Counted from the stretch's first letter, positions 50,312 through 61,250 are shown. The stretch: DNA of 64,000 bases from Methylobacterium sp. Leaf123 (GCF_001423405.1 NZ_LMNS01000004.1:1-64000); one strand, 5' to 3'. The notes: generated from the letters alone by a model not told the origin. Translations and numbers: made by a program.

Positions 50312-50517
50312 CGTCCTCCCTTTCCTGTTGCTTCCTCCCATACGCCGAAGCCTCGCCGCCCGCACCCCGCCGCAAACGTGATGCGGCTGATGATTTTCGA
50401 GACGGGGACGCGCCGCGCGCCACGATGGAATCGTAACATTCCCGCGGCAAAGCTTGAATCCACCAGACGGCCCCTGCATTCCGCACCGGCGATTGCTGGC
50501 TTTTGCGGATTTCACCC

Positions 50518-51405
50518 ATGCGCACCCTGCCGACCCTCGCCGTTCTGGCGGCCGGACTACTTCCCGCCCTCGTCGCACAATCGGTCTCGGCCGCCGAACG
50601 TCAGCCTTTCGAAGTCGTGAAGGGTTGGGAAGTCGAGCGGACGGTCGGCGATACCAGTGCCAATCCTTGCATCATGACCCATGCTTACGAGGACAAGGAC
50701 GACAACAACGCGACCAATGCCGTCGTCTTCGCTCTCCGGGGCTCCTCGGCCGCGCTTGTGCTGGTCTATCAGGGTTGGGACTTCGACAAGGAGGAGTCGA
50801 TCAAGGTGCCGCTCTTCCTCGACAAGAAGCCGATCAAGGTGAAGACGAACTGGATCGGCGACGGGAAGACCCTGCGCACCCAGTTGCCGGACAGCGTCGT
50901 TCCCGATCTGCTCGCGGCCAAGACCGTGATCCTGCGCTTCGAGGACAGCGACGCGGATTTCCGGATCCCGGATTTCGCGGCGGGCTACGAGTCCCTGCGG
51001 CGCTGCGATGCCACGCCGGCCAAGGCTGCTGCGGCGGCACCGCAGGCGGCGCCGACGCCGGCCCAGCCCCCCGCGCCGTCGGAGCAGCGGATCGCGGCCT
51101 ATGTGATCGGCCTGTCCGTGCAGCGCGTTCTGAAGGAGTGCGACATCCCCACCACCGGCAAGCAGCGCGCCGGGGTCGAAGCCAGGATGGCCGCGCTCCA
51201 GCCGGAGATGGCGCCGATCGAAGCCCAGGTGCGCAGCGAATTGAAGCGCAACGGCGAGTCCTGCCCGGCGGCGGACAAGCAGGCGGACTTCCAGGAGATC
51301 ATGCGGAAGTTCGTCGAGCTGAGCCCCGAAGAGCTGGTCGCCGCCCTGGAAAAACAGCCGGCGCTGGAGAAGACCCCGAACGCCCCCGCCGATCCGAAGC
51401 TGTGA
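50518..51405 (+). CDS. Exported protein of unknown function, tandem paralog 1
   Basis: About 295 residues. Signal peptide (LPTLAVLAAGLLPALVA, cleavage near VSAAE), then RQPFEVVKGWEVE, an NWIGDGKTLRTQLPDSVVPD motif, a Pro/Ala-rich hinge and a helical C-terminal half (RMAALQPEMAPIEAQVRSEL, QADFQEIMRKFVELSPEELV). The next gene but one in the same direction is its paralog (PFETVRGWAVE, TWTGDG...LRTALPETIVP, RMSALQPEMAPYEAAMRAQV). The first half faintly recalls IalB-type exported proteins. ATG 50518 is chosen; an in-frame TTG at 50503 (giving RISP, like RLSP in the paralog) is possible. Confidence 0.7.
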   Translation: MRTLPTLAVLAAGLLPALVAQSVSAAERQPFEVVKGWEVERTVGDTSANPCIMTHAYEDKDDNNATNAVVFALRGSSAALVLVYQGWDFDKEESIKVPLFLDKKPIKVKTNWIGDGKTLRTQLPDSVVPDLLAAKTVILRFEDSDADFRIPDFAAGYESLRRCDATPAKAAAAAPQAAPTPAQPPAPSEQRIAAYVIGLSVQRVLKECDIPTTGKQRAGVEARMAALQPEMAPIEAQVRSELKRNGESCPAADKQADFQEIMRKFVELSPEELVAALEKQPALEKTPNAPADPKL

Positions 51406-51719
51406 TGCGGATTCCGCTCGATCGAACCGGGGACTGAACCGCGCAGCCCGTGAGCGAAGCCAGATCCGCCGTCCCAAAGGGATCAATCGGATTTGGCGTG
51501 AGGCTTGGCGGCCGCGAATACGGTGCGGGGTTCAGGATGAGGGAGGGCCGAACCCGCGGGTCGGGCGAGGCCCTTCTTCACTTCTGCCTATAAAACGCTG
51601 TGAGAGACGCCCGCTTCGAGGCTGGTTGCACTGGCGGGCTGCGGCTAGGCTTGCCCCACCGGCTGGCCATCCCGCATTTCGCGGGCGGTGGGGCCGGCCG
51701 TCCTCCGCGGAGATGTCGC
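51406..51719. other. Intergenic stretch between the two paralogs
   Basis: No gene is supported. It holds an imperfect hairpin (GCCAGATCCG at about 51459 with CGGATTTGGC at about 51488) without a T run. Confidence 0.45.
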
Positions 51720-52565
51720 GTGCGCCTCTCACCCGTCACGGCAGCGATGCTGGCGACGCTCCTCGGCGGCCCGCTTGCCGCCGCGGATCGCGCGCCGTTC
51801 GAGACCGTGCGCGGCTGGGCTGTGGAGCGCCGGGGCGGCGAAACCGGTTCACCCGCCTGCCGGATGACCCGCAGCGAAAAGGATGCGCAGGGCGAACTCG
51901 CCGGCCTCGTGATCGTCTCGATCGATCGGGGCGGGCTGACGCTCGCGATCGCCGACCGGAACTGGGATTTCGCGGCGGGCGACCGGTTCAGCGTGCCGCT
52001 TCTCCTCGACGGGAAGCCGGCCGGCTCGACGCTGATCTGGACCGGTGACGGCCAGATCCTGCGCACGGCGCTTCCGGAGACGATCGTGCCGGCCCTGCTG
52101 GCGGCGCGGGCGCTGTCCCTGCGCTTTGCCGATGGCGACAAGGTACTCGTGGCGCCCGATCTCGCCGCTGCCGTCGCCGCGCTACGACGCTGCGCCACCG
52201 CCTCCCCGAACGGGCCGACGGTCGCGGCCGAACCGCCGCTGCCGCCTCGGGCACGGATGGCCACCTATACGGTCGGGCTCGCCTTGCAGGGGGTGCTGCG
52301 GACCTGCGACGTGTCGGCAACCGATGCGCAGCGCGCCGCCGTCGATATGAGGATGTCCGCGCTCCAGCCCGAAATGGCGCCCTACGAGGCGGCGATGCGG
52401 GCGCAGGTCACGCAATCCCGCGGCTTTACCTGCCCCACCGCCGACAAGGATGCCGAGTTTCAGGAGGCGCTGCGTCGGTTCATCACCTTGAGTCCGGACG
52501 AGTTCGCCACGGTGATCGACCAGCAGGCCGAGGCCGCCCCTTCGGTCTCGACCGTGAAACCGTAG
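51720..52565 (+). CDS. Exported protein of unknown function, tandem paralog 2
   Basis: 281 residues from GTG 51720, with GGAGA upstream. Signal peptide (AAMLATLLGGPLAAADR), then the same two-part layout as the upstream paralog: an N-terminal PFETVRGWAVERRGGETG region with a Cys pair, a Pro/Ala hinge, and a helical C-terminal part (MRMSALQPEMAPYEAAMRAQ, FQEALRRFITLSPDEFATVI). Clear duplication with substantial divergence. Function unknown. Confidence 0.72.
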   Translation: MRLSPVTAAMLATLLGGPLAAADRAPFETVRGWAVERRGGETGSPACRMTRSEKDAQGELAGLVIVSIDRGGLTLAIADRNWDFAAGDRFSVPLLLDGKPAGSTLIWTGDGQILRTALPETIVPALLAARALSLRFADGDKVLVAPDLAAAVAALRRCATASPNGPTVAAEPPLPPRARMATYTVGLALQGVLRTCDVSATDAQRAAVDMRMSALQPEMAPYEAAMRAQVTQSRGFTCPTADKDAEFQEALRRFITLSPDEFATVIDQQAEAAPSVSTVKP

Positions 52566-52846
52566 CGTGTTGCCCGAGCGTCTTCACGCGGTTTGATCTA
52601 CATCATTGAGCGTGCAGATCCGGTCGTGAGAGGCTTTGGCTGCACCGGTCGAAGTCACCGCTCGCGTTCCGGAGCGTCGACCCCCCATCGCGGCCGGCTG
52701 CATTCCTCCCAAGACTTTCTCTCCGCGGCCATACTCGGCCTGCGGAGACTTTTTGCGGCAAGCGTGACTTTCTCTGCCGAGGCTAATCTTTATTAAACCG
52801 GCAAACCCTGGATTGCCCTACGCTTGGCGTCTCGCGGAGACCGACC

Positions 52847-52966
52847 ATGCGGCGCATCCGTTCTCCGGACCCGACGGCAGCGCAGGACCGCGCCGTCGCA
52901 GCGACGCTCTGTGTGCTGGTCTTCCTCGAATGTTTGACGCTGATCGCGAGCCTTATCTGGCTCTAA
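52847..52966 (+). CDS. 39-residue single-span membrane micro-protein
   Basis: ATG at 52847 after GGAGA. Translation: MRRIRSPDPTAAQDRAVAAT, then LCVLVFLECLTLIASLIWL, one membrane helix at the C-terminus and a basic N-terminal tail. It fills the only gene-sized part of an otherwise empty region before guaB. No family recognised. Confidence 0.45.
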   Translation: MRRIRSPDPTAAQDRAVAATLCVLVFLECLTLIASLIWL

Positions 52967-53093
52967 GTGTCTCTCGAAACATGCCCGCTTCGCCGCCGTG
53001 CCCAGAATGGGGACCATCGGTGAGCGGGCGTTTCGTGAGGCGCTTTGAAACTGGCGCCGCGAGATTCCCGAACGGAACCTCGCGGCCCGGTCC

Positions 53094-54665
<1,572 letters not shown>

Positions 54666-54850
54666 TCATGGGCGCCCGGCACACGCAAAGCCGCCGCATC
54701 GTTTCGCGGTGCATGACTGACCGGCAATCGGCAACGCCCGGCCGATCTCGGCGCGAACGGCAACACACCGTTAACCCTTACGTTCCACCATCCGGGCTGG
54801 CCGTCCGCGTCTCTTCGCGGGACCGGCCGGCTGGAGACGAGCCCCTCGCC

Positions 54851-56017
54851 ATGATGTCGCGCGCCGAACGCAGCCCCCTCGCGGATTGGTGGTGGACGGT
54901 CGATCGCGGCCTGCTTGCAGGCCTCGGCTGCCTGATGGTGGCCGGACTCGTCTTCCTGATGGGCGGTGGCCCGCCGGTGGCCGAGCGCATCGGCCTGCCG
55001 ACCTTCTACTTCCTCAACCGGCAGGCGATGTATCTCGCCCCCACCATCCTGCTCATCATCGCCGTGTCGTTCTTATCGGTGCGCCACATCCGGCGCTTCG
55101 CCCTGGTGACGTGGCTGCTCGGCGTGACGCTCTGCATCCTGGCCGGCAAGTTCGGCCCCGAGATCAAGGGCGCGCATCGCTGGATCCAGTTCGGCTCCTT
55201 CGGCCTCCAGCCCTCGGAATTCGTGAAGCCCGCCTTCGTGGTCGTCACCGCCTGGGCCTTCTCGGAGGGCGCCAACCGCCGCGACATGCCCGGCGTCATC
55301 TTCGCGTTCATGCTGCTGCCGATGACCATCGTCCCGCTGATCCTTCAGCCGGATTTCGGCCAGACCATGCTGATCACGATGGTGTGGTGCACCCTGTTCT
55401 TCGTCGCCGGGCTGCACTGGTTCTGGGTGGCGGGTCTCGGATTTGCCGGCATCGTCGGTGTCTTCACCGCCTACACCTTCCTCCACCACGTCCGCGAGCG
55501 CATCAACCGCTTCATGGATCCCGAATCGGGCGACAGCTTCCAGGAGGTCTGGTCGCGCGAATCGTTCAATTCCGGCGGCTGGTTCGGCACCGGTCCCGGC
55601 GAGGGCGTGGCCAAGCGCCACCTGCCCGACGCGCATACCGACTTCATCTTCTCGGTGACCGGCGAGGAATTCGGCGTGCTGGTCTGTCTGGGCCTCGTGG
55701 CCCTCTTCGCCTACATCGTCATCCGCGGGCTGAAGCTCGCGCGCCGCACCGACGACACCTTCACGAGGCTCGCCATCACCGGTCTGACCACGCTCTTCGG
55801 CCTGCAGGCCTGCATCAACATGGCGGTGAACACGCAGCTCATGCCGGCCAAGGGCATGACCCTGCCGTTCGTCTCCTATGGCGGCTCGTCGCTGATCTCC
55901 CTGGCGCTCGGCATGGGCTTCCTCGTGGCGCTCACCCGCAAGCGCCCCCGCACCACGGCGGTCAACCAGCGCCCGCCCGGCACTATGCCCTCGGCCGTTC
56001 CGGGATTGATGCAGTGA
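54851..56017 (+). CDS. ftsW: Septal peptidoglycan polymerase FtsW
   Basis: SEDS-family glycosyltransferase of the divisome in the inner membrane. 388 residues with about ten membrane segments, the periplasmic VKGAHRWI-like loop (KGAHRWIQFGSFGLQPSEF), GTGPGEGVAKRHLPDAHTDF and the terminal PFVSYGGSSL. All conserved SEDS residues seem present. Start ATG 54851 (or the adjacent ATG). First gene in the window of the rightward division cluster; it overlaps murG by 4 bp. Confidence 0.96.
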   Translation: MMSRAERSPLADWWWTVDRGLLAGLGCLMVAGLVFLMGGGPPVAERIGLPTFYFLNRQAMYLAPTILLIIAVSFLSVRHIRRFALVTWLLGVTLCILAGKFGPEIKGAHRWIQFGSFGLQPSEFVKPAFVVVTAWAFSEGANRRDMPGVIFAFMLLPMTIVPLILQPDFGQTMLITMVWCTLFFVAGLHWFWVAGLGFAGIVGVFTAYTFLHHVRERINRFMDPESGDSFQEVWSRESFNSGGWFGTGPGEGVAKRHLPDAHTDFIFSVTGEEFGVLVCLGLVALFAYIVIRGLKLARRTDDTFTRLAITGLTTLFGLQACINMAVNTQLMPAKGMTLPFVSYGGSSLISLALGMGFLVALTRKRPRTTAVNQRPPGTMPSAVPGLMQ

Positions 56018-57123
56018 CCGTTTTCACGCCCCTGATTCTGGTGTGCGCCGGTGGCACCGGCGGACATCTTTTTCCCGCGCAGAGCCTCGCCTACGCCCTG
56101 AAGGCGCGGGGCATCCGCGTGGCGCTGGCCACCGATGCCCGCGTCGATTCGATCGCGGGCGATTTCCCGGCGGAAGAGATCGTCACCATCGCCTCGGCCA
56201 CGCCCTCGGGCCGCTCGGTGCTGCGCCGGGCCGGCGCCGTCGTCACGCTCGGGCGCGGCTTCGGTCAGGCCGCCCGCGCCGTGAGGCGGCTCAACCCGGC
56301 GGCGGTCGTCGGTTTCGGCGGCTACCCGACCGTGCCACCGATGCTGGCGGCGCAGTTGCTGCGGGTGCCGACCATCCTGCACGAGCAGAACGCAGTGATG
56401 GGCCGGGCCAACGGTTTCCTTGCCAAGGGTGCGCGCGTCATCGCCACCGGTTTCAAGGAGGTGCGCGGCGTTCCCGAAAAGGCGACCGCGCGCCGCGTCC
56501 ATACCGGCAACCCGATCCGCCCCGCGGTGCTGGCCGTAGCCGAGACGCCCTATCCCTCCCTCGACGCGGACGCGCCGCTCCGGCTTCTCGTATTCGGCGG
56601 CAGCCAGGGCGCCCGCGTGATGAGCGAAGTGGTGCCGGCGGCAATCGAGCGCCTGCCGCAGGACCTGCGCGCCCGCCTCCACCTCGTGCAGCAGGCGCGG
56701 CCCGAGGATCTGACCGCGACCCAGAACCGCTACCTCGCCATGGGGCTCGGCGGGATCGAGGCGGCGCCGTTCTTCAAGGATCTGCCCGGCCGCATGGCCG
56801 CCGCCCATCTCGTGGTGGCCCGCTCCGGCGCCTCGACGGTCTCCGAACTCGCCGCCATCGGCCGGCCCGCCATCCTCGTGCCGCTGCCCGGCGCGCTCGA
56901 TCAGGATCAGGCGGCCAACGCCGCGACCCTGGCCCAGATCGGCGCCGCGCTCTCGATTCCGCAGACCGCCTTCACCCCCGATCGGCTCGCCGCCGAACTC
57001 GTGGACCTGTTCGAGGCGCCACGGAAATTGACCCAGGCCGCCGCTGCGGCCAAAACCGCCCGCATCCTCGACGCGGCCGACCGCCTCGCCGCACTCGTCG
57101 CCGAGACCGCGGCCGCGACCTGA
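56014..57123 (+). CDS. murG: Lipid II-forming N-acetylglucosaminyltransferase MurG
   Basis: Adds GlcNAc to lipid I to make lipid II on the inner face of the membrane. 369 residues; start GTG 56014 overlaps the ftsW stop (GTGA). Signatures: VCAGGTGGHLFPAQSLA at the start, VGFGGYPTVPPMLAA, HEQNAVMGRAN, VFGGSQGA, and the UDP-GlcNAc site RSGASTVSELAAIGRPAILVPLPGALDQDQ. Confidence 0.97.
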   Translation: MTVFTPLILVCAGGTGGHLFPAQSLAYALKARGIRVALATDARVDSIAGDFPAEEIVTIASATPSGRSVLRRAGAVVTLGRGFGQAARAVRRLNPAAVVGFGGYPTVPPMLAAQLLRVPTILHEQNAVMGRANGFLAKGARVIATGFKEVRGVPEKATARRVHTGNPIRPAVLAVAETPYPSLDADAPLRLLVFGGSQGARVMSEVVPAAIERLPQDLRARLHLVQQARPEDLTATQNRYLAMGLGGIEAAPFFKDLPGRMAAAHLVVARSGASTVSELAAIGRPAILVPLPGALDQDQAANAATLAQIGAALSIPQTAFTPDRLAAELVDLFEAPRKLTQAAAAAKTARILDAADRLAALVAETAAAT

Positions 57124-57128
57124 AATCT

Positions 57129-57153
57129 GCGGCAAGCCCGAAAGGCTTGCCGC
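57129..57153. repeat. Hairpin in the murG-murC gap
   Basis: Perfect 10-bp stem GCGGCAAGCC (57129-57138) / GGCTTGCCGC (57144-57153) with a 5-nt loop, 5 nt after the murG stop. It lacks a following T run, so it is likely an mRNA stability or processing element. Confidence 0.6.
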
Positions 57154-57186
57154 GCTCGGCGGACGGCCGCCCTGCATTCGCAGGGG

Positions 57187-57219
57187 CGGAATCCGACGAT
57201 CCGTGATCGTCGGATTCCG
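57187..57219. repeat. Long perfect hairpin in the murG-murC gap
   Basis: 15-bp perfect stem: CGGAATCCGACGATC (57187-57201) and its reverse complement (57205-57219), with a 3-nt loop. No T run follows. Together with the hairpin at 57129 it fills the 147-nt gap between murG and murC in an otherwise tightly packed cluster. Confidence 0.7.
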
Positions 57220-57270
57220 GAACGAGACGGCCGGGGCTCGTCAGTGCCCCGGACTCAAAAGGTTTTCGAT

Positions 57271-58677
57271 ATGAAGCTGCCCGAAAAGCTCGGCCCCATC
57301 CACTTCATCGGCATCGGCGGCATCGGCATGTCCGGCATTGCCGAGGTCATGGCCAATCTCGGCTATACGGTGCAGGGCTCAGACGCGAACGACAACGCCA
57401 ACGTCCGGCGGCTGGCCGAGAACGGCATCCGCACCTTCGTCGGCCACCGGGCCGAGAATGTCGAGAACGCGGCCCTCGTGGTGGTCTCCACCGCGATTCG
57501 CCGCGACAACCCGGAGTTGATCGAGGCCCGCGAGCGCCGCCTGCCGGTGGTGCGCCGCGCCGAAATGTTGGCCGAGCTGATGCGCTTCAAGTCCTGCGTC
57601 GCGGTGGCCGGCACCCACGGCAAGACCACGACGACCTCGCTCGTCGCCACCCTGCTCGATGCCGGCAACCTCGATCCCACCGTCATCAATGGCGGCATCA
57701 TCAACGCCTATGGCACCAATGCCCGCATGGGCGCCGGCGACTGGATGGTGGTGGAGGCCGATGAATCCGACGGCACCTTCCTCAAGCTGCCGGCGGATGT
57801 CGCCATCGTCACCAACATCGACCCGGAGCATCTCGACCATTTCGGCTCGTTCGAGGCGATCAAGGACGCCTTCCGGCGCTTCATCGACAACATCCCGTTC
57901 TACGGCTTTGCCGTGATGTGCATCGATCACCCGATCGTGCAGGATCTGGTCGGCCATATCGAGGACCGGCGCATCATCACCTACGGCGAGAACCCGCAGG
58001 CCGATGTGCGCCTCATCGACATCGACCTGAAGGGCGGCCAGAGCCGCTTCCGGGTCATGATCCGCGACCGCCGGCCCGGCTTCCGCATGGAGATCGAGGA
58101 TCTCGTCCTGCCGATGCCCGGCCGCCACAACGCGCTCAACGCTACCGCGGCTTTGGCGGTGGCCCATGAACTCGGCGTGCCGTCGGACGCGATCCGCAAG
58201 GCGCTGGCCGGCTTCGGCGGCGTCAAGCGCCGCTTCACCCGCACGGGCGAGTGGAACGGCGCGACGATCTTCGACGATTATGGCCACCACCCGGTGGAGA
58301 TCCAGGCGGTGCTGCGCGCGGCCCGCGCCTCGACCGACGGCCGGGTCATCGCGATCGTGCAGCCCCACCGCTACACCCGGCTCCAGTCGCTGTTCGAGGA
58401 TTTCTGCACCTGCTTCAACGACGCCGACACGGTGATCGTCGCCCCCGTCTACGCGGCGGGCGAAGCACCGATCGAGGGCATCGACCGCGATTCGCTGATC
58501 GCTGGGCTGAAGGCCCGCGGCCACCGCGACGCCGTCGCCCTGGAGCGCCCGGAGGATCTGGCCCGCCTCGTCGCCGGCCGCGCCGGCGCCAACGACTATG
58601 TGGTGTGCCTGGGCGCCGGCACGATCACCCAGTGGGCCTACGCGCTGCCGGGCGAGCTGGCGGCGTTGCAGGGATGA
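57271..58677 (+). CDS. murC: UDP-N-acetylmuramate-L-alanine ligase
   Basis: Adds L-Ala to UDP-MurNAc, the first step of the stem peptide. 468 residues: [21 protein letters not shown] (nucleotide-sugar domain), the ATP loop [12 protein letters not shown], the [12 protein letters not shown] motif and [12 protein letters not shown] in the C-terminal domain. Start ATG 57271 has AAGG upstream. A standard member of the Mur ligase family. Confidence 0.97.
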   Translation: MKLPEKLGPIHFIGIGGIGMSGIAEVMANLGYTVQGSDANDNANVRRLAENGIRTFVGHRAENVENAALVVVSTAIRRDNPELIEARERRLPVVRRAEMLAELMRFKSCVAVAGTHGKTTTTSLVATLLDAGNLDPTVINGGIINAYGTNARMGAGDWMVVEADESDGTFLKLPADVAIVTNIDPEHLDHFGSFEAIKDAFRRFIDNIPFYGFAVMCIDHPIVQDLVGHIEDRRIITYGENPQADVRLIDIDLKGGQSRFRVMIRDRRPGFRMEIEDLVLPMPGRHNALNATAALAVAHELGVPSDAIRKALAGFGGVKRRFTRTGEWNGATIFDDYGHHPVEIQAVLRAARASTDGRVIAIVQPHRYTRLQSLFEDFCTCFNDADTVIVAPVYAAGEAPIEGIDRDSLIAGLKARGHRDAVALERPEDLARLVAGRAGANDYVVCLGAGTITQWAYALPGELAALQG

Positions 58678-58693
58678 CGCGGGTACGCCCGCC

Positions 58694-59083
58694 TCACGCA
58701 CCAGCCGACTCGGGTGCCAGATCCTCGACATCGACGTCGAGGGCGCGCGCGAGTCGCTGGTAGAGGGCGGGCTCGGCCGTGACCTCACCCCGCTCGATCC
58801 CAGCCAGCAGGCTCGGCTCGACCGCGCAAAGTTGCGCGAGCGCGTCGGCGGCAATGCCGCGCCGGCCCCGCCAGAAGGCGAGGGCGCTCGGCGCCCGGCG
58901 CAAGGCATCCAAATCGTCCTCGCTCAGCAGTTCCTCGTCGCCGGTCGCCAACCGGCGCTCGGAATTATCGAGCGTGCGCGTATCGAGCACGTCCTCGGCC
59001 AATTCCCTCAGCCGCTCGAACTCGGCCTCGGGCAGGATCACGATGGCCTCGCCGGAGGGCGTGCGGGTCCGCACGATGGTCAT
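58694..59083 (-). CDS. Antitoxin with C-terminal XRE-type helix-turn-helix
   Basis: 129 residues from ATG 59083 with AGGAGAGG upstream. The N-terminal half resembles a Phd/YefM-like antitoxin (PSGEAIVILPEAEFERLREL), the C-terminal half is an XRE-type helix-turn-helix (GIAADALAQLCAVEPSLLAG, IERGEVTAEPALYQRLARAL). It lies 10 nt downstream of a RelE-type toxin, on the opposite strand from the surrounding division genes. It should neutralise the toxin and repress the pair. Confidence 0.78.
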   Translation of the reverse strand: MTIVRTRTPSGEAIVILPEAEFERLRELAEDVLDTRTLDNSERRLATGDEELLSEDDLDALRRAPSALAFWRGRRGIAADALAQLCAVEPSLLAGIERGEVTAEPALYQRLARALDVDVEDLAPESAGA

Positions 59084-59093
59084 GGTGCCTCTC

Positions 59094-59351
59094 CTACCCG
59101 TAGATCGAGCCCCTGGGTCCGACCTCGTGGACAATGATCCGATCCGCTTCGATGGTGAAGAGCACCCGCCAATCGCCGACCCGCAGGCGGTATCGGTCGT
59201 CGCCACCCTTGAGGGCCTTGACGTTGTTGGAGAGAGCCGACGGATCGTCAGCGAATTGACGAAGTTTGCCGCGAATCAATTCCTCGGTATTCCGCGGCAT
59301 CCGATTCAAGGTGCGAGCGGCGGCGCGTGTGAAAACCAAGCTCCGTCCCAC
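59094..59351 (-). CDS. RelE/ParE-family toxin
   Basis: 85 residues. The RelE fold pattern is clear: [54 protein letters not shown] and [12 protein letters not shown], including the [10 protein letters not shown] strand pair. RelE toxins cut mRNA on the ribosome. The toxin gene is first and the antitoxin follows, the higBA-like order. The start is GTG 59351. Confidence 0.85.
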   Translation of the reverse strand: MGRSLVFTRAAARTLNRMPRNTEELIRGKLRQFADDPSALSNNVKALKGGDDRYRLRVGDWRVLFTIEADRIIVHEVGPRGSIYG

Positions 59352-59395
59352 CGCGGTCCTCCGCCAGAATCGACAGATACGAGCGACAGGTTAGC

Positions 59396-60325
59396 ATGAC
59401 CGCGCACTCCCTTATCGACGCGATCCGCGCCGCCGCGCCCGATCTCCGCGGCCGCCTTCTCGAAAACCAGTCGCTGGCCGACCTGACATGGTTCCGCGTC
59501 GGCGGGCCGGCGCAGGTGCTGTTCAGCCCGGGCGATGAGGCGGATCTGTCCGCCTTCCTCGCGGCCCTCGATCCGGCCGTGCCGGTCACGGTGATCGGGC
59601 TTGGCTCAAACCTGATCGTGCGCGACGGCGGCATTCCCGGCGTGACGATCCGGCTCGGCGGCAAGGCCTTCGGCTCGGTCGAGATCGACGGCGAGACCAT
59701 CCGCTCCGGCACCGCCGTGCCCGACATGCGGCTCGCCAAGGCCGCGGCGGAAGCCAGCCTCGACGGGCTTGCCTTCTTCCGCGGCATCCCCGGCTCCGTC
59801 GGCGGTGCCCTGCGCATGAATGCCGGGGCCCATGGCGGCGAGACCACCGACGTGCTGCTCGAGGTCCGCGGCGTCGACCGGAAGGGCGAGGTCCGCCGCT
59901 TCACCCATGCCGAGATGGGGTTCCGCTATCGCCACTCCTCGGCGCCGGACGACGTGATCTTCACGGGCGCGACCTTCCGGGGCCGCCCCGGCAACCGCGC
60001 CGAGATCGAGGCGGAGATGGAGCGGGTCACCGCCGCGCGCGAGGCCGCCCAGCCGATCCGCGAGCGCACCGGCGGCTCGACCTTCAAGAATCCGGAGGGC
60101 GGCAAGGCGTGGCAGCTCATCGACGCCGCCGGCTGCCGCGGATTGATCCGGGGTGGGGCCCAGGTCTCGGAGATGCACTGCAACTTCCTGATCAACCGCG
60201 GCGGCGCCACAGCGGCCGACATCGAGGGGCTCGGCGAGGAGGTGCGCCGCCGGGTGCGCGACCATTCGGGCTTCGAGCTGCACTGGGAGATCAAGCGCAT
60301 CGGCATCGAGGCGTCGCCCGCCTGA
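59396..60325 (+). CDS. murB: UDP-N-acetylenolpyruvoylglucosamine reductase
   Basis: Reduces UDP-GlcNAc-enolpyruvate to UDP-MurNAc, with FAD and NADPH. 309 residues: FAD domain with [45 protein letters not shown]; the catalytic serine in [11 protein letters not shown] and a C-terminal [16 protein letters not shown]. The 44 bp upstream separate it from the divergent toxin and must hold its signals. Confidence 0.96.
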   Translation: MTAHSLIDAIRAAAPDLRGRLLENQSLADLTWFRVGGPAQVLFSPGDEADLSAFLAALDPAVPVTVIGLGSNLIVRDGGIPGVTIRLGGKAFGSVEIDGETIRSGTAVPDMRLAKAAAEASLDGLAFFRGIPGSVGGALRMNAGAHGGETTDVLLEVRGVDRKGEVRRFTHAEMGFRYRHSSAPDDVIFTGATFRGRPGNRAEIEAEMERVTAAREAAQPIRERTGGSTFKNPEGGKAWQLIDAAGCRGLIRGGAQVSEMHCNFLINRGGATAADIEGLGEEVRRRVRDHSGFELHWEIKRIGIEASPA

Positions 60326-60362
60326 CAGACCACCCGCGTCGAGATCGGAGGACGCATCGCCC

Positions 60363-61250
60363 ATGGCTTCGACCGACCCCACAGCCTTGACGGAGCATCT
60401 CGGCAGGCTCGTCGAGGACATCGCCGCCGGGGCCGATCAGGCCCGGACGGGTGGCGACATCCTGCGCCTGCGCGACCGGCTCAACCGCGCGTGGGACGGC
60501 GCGAAGCCCGGTGCCCATCTTTCCCCGGAAGCCTACGCGGCCCTTCGGCTTCGCTGCGAGGCCGCGCAGACCCGCCTCACCGAGCGCTTCGTCAGCCTGA
60601 GGGATTCGACCCCGCAGCCGGAACCGCGCCTTGTCATCGATCCCGACGGCCCGACGGTGGATTCCTTCTTTGAAGCGGAGACGTTAGCCGGGGATTGGAC
60701 CGGCCGGGCCGAGGCGGCGATCGGGGCGGCGGAAGCCCGCCTCGGGGTGAGGCTGCCCGAAACGCTCAAGGCGCTCTACCGGCAGCGGAACGGCGGGGTG
60801 ACGGATTACTTTCTCGCCACGGATTCCCCCGATGCCCCCCTCGAATTCGAGGGCGACGAAGCTTTACGCGGGGCCGACGACCTCTGGTTGACGGTGCTGC
60901 CCGGCTTCGATTTGGCCGCCCTGGAGCGGCTGGAGAGCCTCGGCGCGATCAGTGACGGCATCGATTTTGGCAGCGACGAAGACTCTTGGCGCACCGCGCT
61001 GCCCGAGATCGATCGCCTGATCGCGCTCAGCAATCACGGCTCCGATCTCTGGCTCTGCCTCGACTATGCGGATGCGGCGCCTGAACCGTCGGTGGTCCTG
61101 TTCGACGCGATCGCGCCGGATCGCCCCGGCCGCATCACCTTCCGCCGCCCCGACTTCGCGCGCTTCTTCGCCGGTCTGCGGCGGCACGGCATCACCGTCG
61201 AGGACGGCATCGCGATGCGCGGAAACCGGCTCCTCGGCGAGGAGGCCTGA
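60363..61250 (+). CDS. SMI1/KNR4 (SUKH) family protein
   Basis: 295 residues. The C-terminal two thirds (about residues 105-285) look like an SMI1/KNR4 domain: IGAAEARLGVRLPETLKALYRQRNGG region, then an acidic middle (LEFEGDEALRGADDLWL) and ISNHGSDLWLCLDYADAAPEPSVVLFD-like core. SUKH proteins are often immunity proteins to nuclease or deaminase toxins, or scaffold proteins. The first 100 residues are helical with no known domain. It stands between murB and ddl; 37 and 61 nt separate it from them. Confidence 0.72.
   Translation: MASTDPTALTEHLGRLVEDIAAGADQARTGGDILRLRDRLNRAWDGAKPGAHLSPEAYAALRLRCEAAQTRLTERFVSLRDSTPQPEPRLVIDPDGPTVDSFFEAETLAGDWTGRAEAAIGAAEARLGVRLPETLKALYRQRNGGVTDYFLATDSPDAPLEFEGDEALRGADDLWLTVLPGFDLAALERLESLGAISDGIDFGSDEDSWRTALPEIDRLIALSNHGSDLWLCLDYADAAPEPSVVLFDAIAPDRPGRITFRRPDFARFFAGLRRHGITVEDGIAMRGNRLLGEEA

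Noticed and set aside
57219..57245. GGAAC upstream of murC as a stress promoter
   Set aside because: The nearest CGTC is 15 nt away, outside the 16-17 spacing, and GGAAC overlaps the hairpin.
57379..58908. Open frame of about 500 codons antisense to murC
   Set aside because: Same reason: murC carries all Mur ligase motifs and the other strand gives only a GC-driven shadow.
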